From: Camellia lanceoleosa
Lineage: Eukaryota; Streptophyta; Magnoliopsida; Ericales; Theaceae
DNA length: 64,000 nt
Direction: 5' to 3'
Assembly: GCA_025200525.1 (NCBI GenBank)
Contig: CM045758.1
Coordinates: 64,354,598 to 64,418,597 of the forward strand
In this document: positions 59,696 through 64,000 of the stretch, piece by piece
How positions within the stretch are numbered: the stretch's first letter is position 1
Layout: every line of letters starts with the position of its first letter
Made by a program: the position numbers and the translations under genes
Notes under the pieces: model-generated
Seen by the model: the letters and a program-made list of their open reading frames with translations, nothing else
Database searches by the model: none
What the model was told of the DNA's origin: nothing

Positions 59696-60465
59696 TGTTA
59701 GGTTTTTATTCTTGGCAATCCCGTTTGACAAAACTCCTTTCAGTTATAATTTTGTTCAACTTTTATTTCAGTGAGGCTATGAGCTTTTAGATGCGAATCT
59801 AACCCGAACTTTCCTACGCTCGAATGAGGTCCGTTCGAGCGGCCATTCTTGCTCTCAAGCGGAGATCGCGGAACAGATTGCTATAAATATGTGTTTCAGT
59901 CAGATTTTAGGGTTACGACTTCCAGATCTTCTTCTTAGATATTAGGGTTTATATCTGGGGCTATTTTTCTTGGTTTATTTGATATTTAATTGAGTATTCA
60001 ACTCATGGTTTAACAAGTATACATCAAAGGATTGTTTGTTTATTCAATACAAAAGAGAGTGTTGTTCTTTGGTGGATTCCGTGGAATTTAGGTCTGAAGC
60101 TTTAGTGGATTCTGGAGTGACTCATCATCGTGATTCGACATCGACGTTGTGGAATCAACATTGGGCAAGACAATTTCGAAGTAAAGACAGGGCTGGAAGA
60201 GGCACATAGAGGTCGGTTTGATTTGGGCGTGGATTCGTTAGGTAATTGAGAGTACACTTGTGTAATTCCTTTATGTCTTCTTAGTGGATTGTTTTGTGGT
60301 TTTTGCCCGTGGTTTTTTATCACAATTGGAGGCGCTCCAATTGTGGTTTTTCCACGTAAAATCGCTGTGTTGATTTGTCTTGATTGTTTGATTGAGATTG
60401 TTATTTATTGCTTAAAATTGATACATAATCACAAATCAACATCTTGGGGATTTCTAGATTTTTCA
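59696..60465 (+). mobile_element. SIRE-like copia element, 5' LTR
   Basis: 770 bp, TGTTAGGTTTTTATTC to GATTTTTCA, followed two bases later by a canonical primer site. TATA-like TGCTATAAATATGTG at 59879-59893. Three CTCGAGCGG-like words lie at 59817-59864, just upstream of it. Confidence 0.88.
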
Positions 60466-60467
60466 AT

Positions 60468-60483
60468 TGGTATCAGAGCAGGT
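60468..60483 (+). promoter_or_regulatory. Primer-binding site, initiator tRNA-Met type
   Basis: TGGTATCAGAGCAGGT, the standard plant copia primer site complementary to the 3' end of tRNA-iMet, with one base missing against the usual GAGCCAGGT. Confidence 0.9.
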
Positions 60484-60541
60484 CGCTCTATTGTTTTTTA
60501 AAAAAAAGCTATTAGAGCGAGATCTTGTTTGATTTGTGATA

Positions 60542-62611
60542 ATGTATTCAATTCATGAGGGAAATTCTATGGTTCGACCATCCCTACTTGACGGATCCAA
60601 TTATTCTTTTTGGATAGCTTGGATGAGATCGTTTTTAAAATCTATTAATGAAAAAGTTTGGCAATCTGTCATGTATAGGTGGACCGAACCAACGATTACC
60701 ATTAATGGAGTATCTTTCCTCAAACCAATTGATAAGTGGGACACAATTGATTACCAAAATAGTAGCTGGAATAGTAAAGCTATCAATTCTCTCTTTTGCA
60801 TCATCACACCTGAAGAGTTTAGTCGTATTTGCAATTGTAAAGTCGTAAAAGAGGCTTGGAATATCTTACAAACTATTCATGAGGGCACTCCTTCTGTTAA
60901 ATACTCAAAACTTCAAAGGCTCACGTCTAGTTTTGAAACCTTTCAATGAAAAATAATGAAACCTTTGATGAATTTTATGCGAAGTTGAGTGACATTGTAA
61001 ATTCTAGCTTTAATTTAGGTGAAAAAAATACCAGAATCCCAGATTGTAGTAAAAATTTTGAGGTCCTTGCCCAATTGCTTCCAACCAAAAGTTACGGCTA
61101 TTGAGGAGGCTCAAGATGTTGACAACCTCAAGCTGAATCATTTAGTTGGAAATCTCCAAACTTATGAGCCACATAGAAATTTCAAAAAGAAACAAAAAGA
61201 TGATATTGCTTAAAGTAGTGCTCATAGAGTTGGAAAGGATTCTAATAAGAATTGTAAGATTGATTCCAAGATTACAGATGCTTTCATAAAACAATTTAAA
61301 AAGTCTTTTCTGAAAAAGAATCCTAATCTTCTGGAATCAACTCATGAATCCAAAGGCAAAGATAAATTCAAAATTAATTCTATAACCAAGAAGAAGAAAG
61401 GAAAGATACAAGGGAACTCTGAAAGAGTCCAATGCTATGAATGCCAAGGATTTAGCCACTTTGCTCAAGAATTCCCTACTCATTTGAAGAAGAAGAAAGC
61501 CTTCGCTATCACTTGGGATGACAAATCTGATACTGATAAAGATGAAAGAGACAACGAAGCACAAGATGAAGAGGGGCATGAACAATTCCTTGCTTTCATG
61601 GTAGCTTTCAAAACTGAAGAACAAATAGAGTATCTGAAGAGCCCGATTGAGAATGTCACTGATGATGAATCCTCGGGGAGTGATGATGAAGAGCTTAAGC
61701 AAGCTTATGAAAAGTTGTATAAGGAATCTTTTAACTTATTCAAATTGAATGACAAACTCACTACGAAACTCAAAGCATATGAAAGTGAGAATGTCAAATT
61801 AAAGAAGGAGATTTTGAGGCTAAGAATGATGCCATTAAGATTTCTAGTGAACGATAAGCTCTTTGTACGAAACTCTTGACTTGTGAGACAGAGAGGAATG
61901 AGCTACAACAAATCTATACAACGTATGAAGAAAAGATTGAAACTCTCGAGATGTCTCAAGTTGCCTTGGAAGAACTAATGATCAAGAAAGAGAAAGAGCT
62001 CAAGTGTGCTATGGCTACCATTGGTCTTTGGAACAAAGGATTAAAGACTTTGGACAATATTATTGGGTCTCAACAAATGTGTTCTGACAAGAGTGGCATT
62101 GGTTTTGGTGATAACAAAGAGCAAAAACAAAGTGCATCCATATCTCATGATACAAAAACTCAAGGGCAGGGAGAGTAAAAGATTCAATGAGAGGAAAGAC
62201 TTCTCAATCTTCCTAGAGTTGGTAAGGTCAAAGAAAAGAAGGTACACCCTGTTTTTATTTGTCATCATTGTGGTATGTATGGTCATATTCGCCTTTATTG
62301 TTATGAGTTGCATGGGAGAATGTCTCATAGAGATGGAAGAAATTCCAACATCTCGTGGGGTAAGAGCCACTTCATTGGTGGTAATGAGGTTAAGGGTCAT
62401 ATTAGACCTCGTTATTTTGATTTGCTTGAAACCAAACCTGAACAGATGTTTTGTTTGTCTAGACCTAAGAATAGGAGGTTGGACACTAAGTCGAGACGGG
62501 TTTCCAATGAAGATGAAGGGAACCATAACGTCAAGACACCACCTAAGAACCACAATTCTCACAACTTTGTTCATACTAAAGCGGTTTGGGTGAGAAAACT
62601 TGACTTGTGTT
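60542..62611 (+). pseudogene. SIRE-like copia gag, frameshifted
   Basis: ATG at 60542 opens a copia gag domain (YSFWIAWMRSFLKSIN). The frame shifts at about 60946 and again at about 61020, and the domain continues as KIPESQIVVKILRSLP and VTAIEEAQDVDNLKL. An in-frame TAA lies near 61211. A first zinc knuckle near 61433 reads CYECQGFSHFAQEF, with Phe in place of the last Cys. An acidic, then coiled-coil segment (61484-61879) and a further one (61876-62178) follow, as in the long gag of SIRE elements. A second knuckle near 62262 is intact (CHHCGMYGHIRLYC). The frame ends VWVRKLDLC at 62611, just where the protease and integrase should begin. Broken and not functional as read. Confidence 0.85.
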
Positions 62612-64000
62612 AATTTGTTTATTCGTTTTAGTTTTTGGGTTTCTGTGTATTTTTTCTTTTTGAGTCATTTAATGAGTGCTTGTTCGTTTTCTATCTTGCT
62701 TTGTTTAAAAAAAAAAAAATCCAAAAAGATTTTTTAGTATGGTTTTGCAAGCTTGAAATTTTGGAGAAGTCCTTGGTATATATTGAAATTGATGAGAATA
62801 TCCATTACATGTTAATATGTGTGTGCTTTCTGTGGTCATTACTCATTTGGAGTATGTGTACTTTGATTAGTATGTCTCATTTTGTACACACTCTTGGATT
62901 AGCAAATATCAGAGTCTTCTGCCTTAGTGATCTTTTTTCTCTATGGACTTCTGGTATTGTATTTTTTGCTTTTCTAGAGGAATTAACCTATACTAGCATA
63001 TCATGGGTGATGTTGAGTCTCTTAACCACCTTTCATCTTTTTGCATCTCCACAGCTTTCCCCTCAGTTCTTTGCAGTTAAGGCATGAGGAAAAGGCTACC
63101 TCAGAGTCACCAACCAGGCTATCCTTATTGTCTCCATGCTTCTCTAGTTCGATTTCTATACTCTTGAGCGTGTTAGCCGCCAATGAGTGTGCAAAAGAAA
63201 GAAAAACAATGTGCAAAAGAAAGAAAAGAAAAAATGTGCAAACGAAAGAAAAAAAGAAAAAGATTCATTGATTGGGGGAGAGCCTCTGCTTTTACTCACC
63301 AAATAGCCCTTGTTTCTTAGTGGTTTGACTTTCCTTAGTTGTGCTTAGATTCTCTTGTCGGAGGTCCAACTTTCAGATCAATACTAGGATTTGAATCTAG
63401 TGTTTGTCGAACTCCAAGAGTCACACACACACTTTTATCATGGGATCTATGCTTTTCATATAATGCATCACTTTCTTTTATGAGGAATCTTCTAGAGGCT
63501 GTGCACATTGTGTTTTCAAGTAATTGTGCTTCTTGGATAATCTTGTGTGTTTTAAGGTACAAATCTGAAATTCCTTGCTTGCTCCACCATATTATTTTTG
63601 TCATTTTTTCTTGTTCATTGTTTTCAGTGTTTGTGGTTGCTTTTTGTGAGGGGGAGTTTGGTTTGTCATTACAAGGGTTTGTTTAGCATACACGTAAATT
63701 GATTGGTTTCGTAAGGGAGATTGGCATTAATTGGTTGGTATGTTGCTATCCACCGCTTGTTTATAGCTTACTTCTCGTAGGTTATTAATTTTTACATCAT
63801 CTTGTCCTTGCTTGCGTGGTTTATGCTTTTGCTTTCGTTGATTGAGCTTCTTTTGTTAATTCGTCACAAAAAGGGGAAGAAGTTTGAGAGGGTTCATGTG
63901 TCTTAAGATTTTCATCTATTTATCTAACTATGCTGTATGTTCTTAAAATCTCCAAGTCCCATCTATTCATGTTTTCCATCTCATGCTTCAAGATAATCTT
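62612..64000 (+). other. Copia internal 3' region without pol, cut by window end
   Basis: Joins gag directly to a T-rich non-coding part. No integrase, RT or RNase H motif is seen. Purine-rich TGTGCAAAAGAAAGAAAA repeats lie at 63187-63262, and a CACAAAAAGGGGAAGAAG string at 63865, of a kind common near the 3' end of copia elements. Copy A shows that the 3' LTR would start about 200 bases beyond the window end. Confidence 0.6.

Larger units (their letters stand above)
42477..64000 (+). repeat. Copy B of the 21.5-kb duplicated block
   Basis: Partner of 1-21425. It continues the right-hand contig without interruption, so the elements that begin left of it (TE-1, TE-2, TE-3) can be followed across its left edge. 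Reading frames and motifs such as the primer-binding sites, gag knuckles and in-frame RNase H words are better preserved here than in copy A. The homology runs to the window edge, so its true right end is not seen. Confidence 0.9.

Noticed and set aside
62041..62574. 177-codon minus-strand ORF antisense to copia gag
   Set aside because: It overlaps the sense gag, which has recognisable zinc-knuckle and coiled-coil sequence. The antisense reading is a by-product of that composition.
62635..63087. 150-codon plus-strand ORF with hydrophobic segments, resembling a small membrane protein
   Set aside because: It is T-rich sequence in the copia 3' region. The reading is not kept in copy A even allowing for noise, and it matches no env-like or known protein that I recognise.

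Overview
**What this is.** The window looks like intergenic heterochromatin from a flowering plant, probably a eudicot. It is AT-rich, has no open host gene, no rRNA gene and no tRNA gene that I could see, and most of it reads as transposable elements in various states of decay. The lineages are plant-typical: Tat/Ogre-like Ty3 elements with giant LTRs, a SIRE-like Ty1/copia element with an initiator-tRNA-Met primer site, and a CACTA-derived element. I cannot name the species.

**Layout.** A run of 100 Ns at 22438-22537 divides two contigs. Left contig: bases 1-21425 repeat 42477-64000 of the right contig, in the same order and orientation and with the same insertion junctions. The left copy ('copy A') is much noisier. 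Its differences from the right copy ('copy B') concentrate at CAG/CTG and CG/CCG sites, as expected from methylation-related long-read base-calling errors. I read copy A as a poorly polished duplicate or alternative haplotype contig of the same locus, and copy B as the better text.

**Right contig, region by region.** (1) 22538-27895: old AT-rich sequence with a small inverted-repeat element (27105-27338), a second piece of that family at the gap, and a CTCGAG-motif cluster. (2) 27901-51976: one minus-strand Tat/Ogre-like Ty3 element ('TE-1') with both LTRs and a perfect target duplication ATCAT. Read on the minus strand it runs: 5' LTR 51976-48204, primer site, leader, broken gag 47337-44890, pol reduced to scraps of RT, RNase H and integrase tail, a long 3' UTR with tandem repeats, and 3' LTR 31642-27901. 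(3) Inside the TE-1 3' UTR sits a plus-strand solo LTR ('TE-2', 35109-43722, target duplication GTTTT). (4) Inside TE-2 sits a minus-strand solo LTR ('TE-3', 38233-42628, target duplication TAACC/CAACC). This is a three-level nest with every junction visible. (5) 51982-59695: flanking sequence with a 1.4-kb inverted repeat plus a third copy of its arm, an LTR-like promoter segment, a 1.0-kb CACTA-type non-autonomous element with target duplication TGA (56138-57152), and a 46-bp tandem array. (6) 59696-64000: the 5' part of a gag-only SIRE-like copia element. Its 3' LTR is seen only in copy A (21628-about 22415).

**How the parts relate.** The three giant LTRs belong to one superfamily. Each carries arrays of GGCCGGC-like words spaced 20-21 bp (sometimes 10 bp), one upstream of the TATA box and one downstream. 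This helically phased architecture is the most interesting unexplained signal in the window. None of the elements seen can move by itself: TE-1 has lost most of pol, TE-2 and TE-3 are solo LTRs, and the copia element has no pol.
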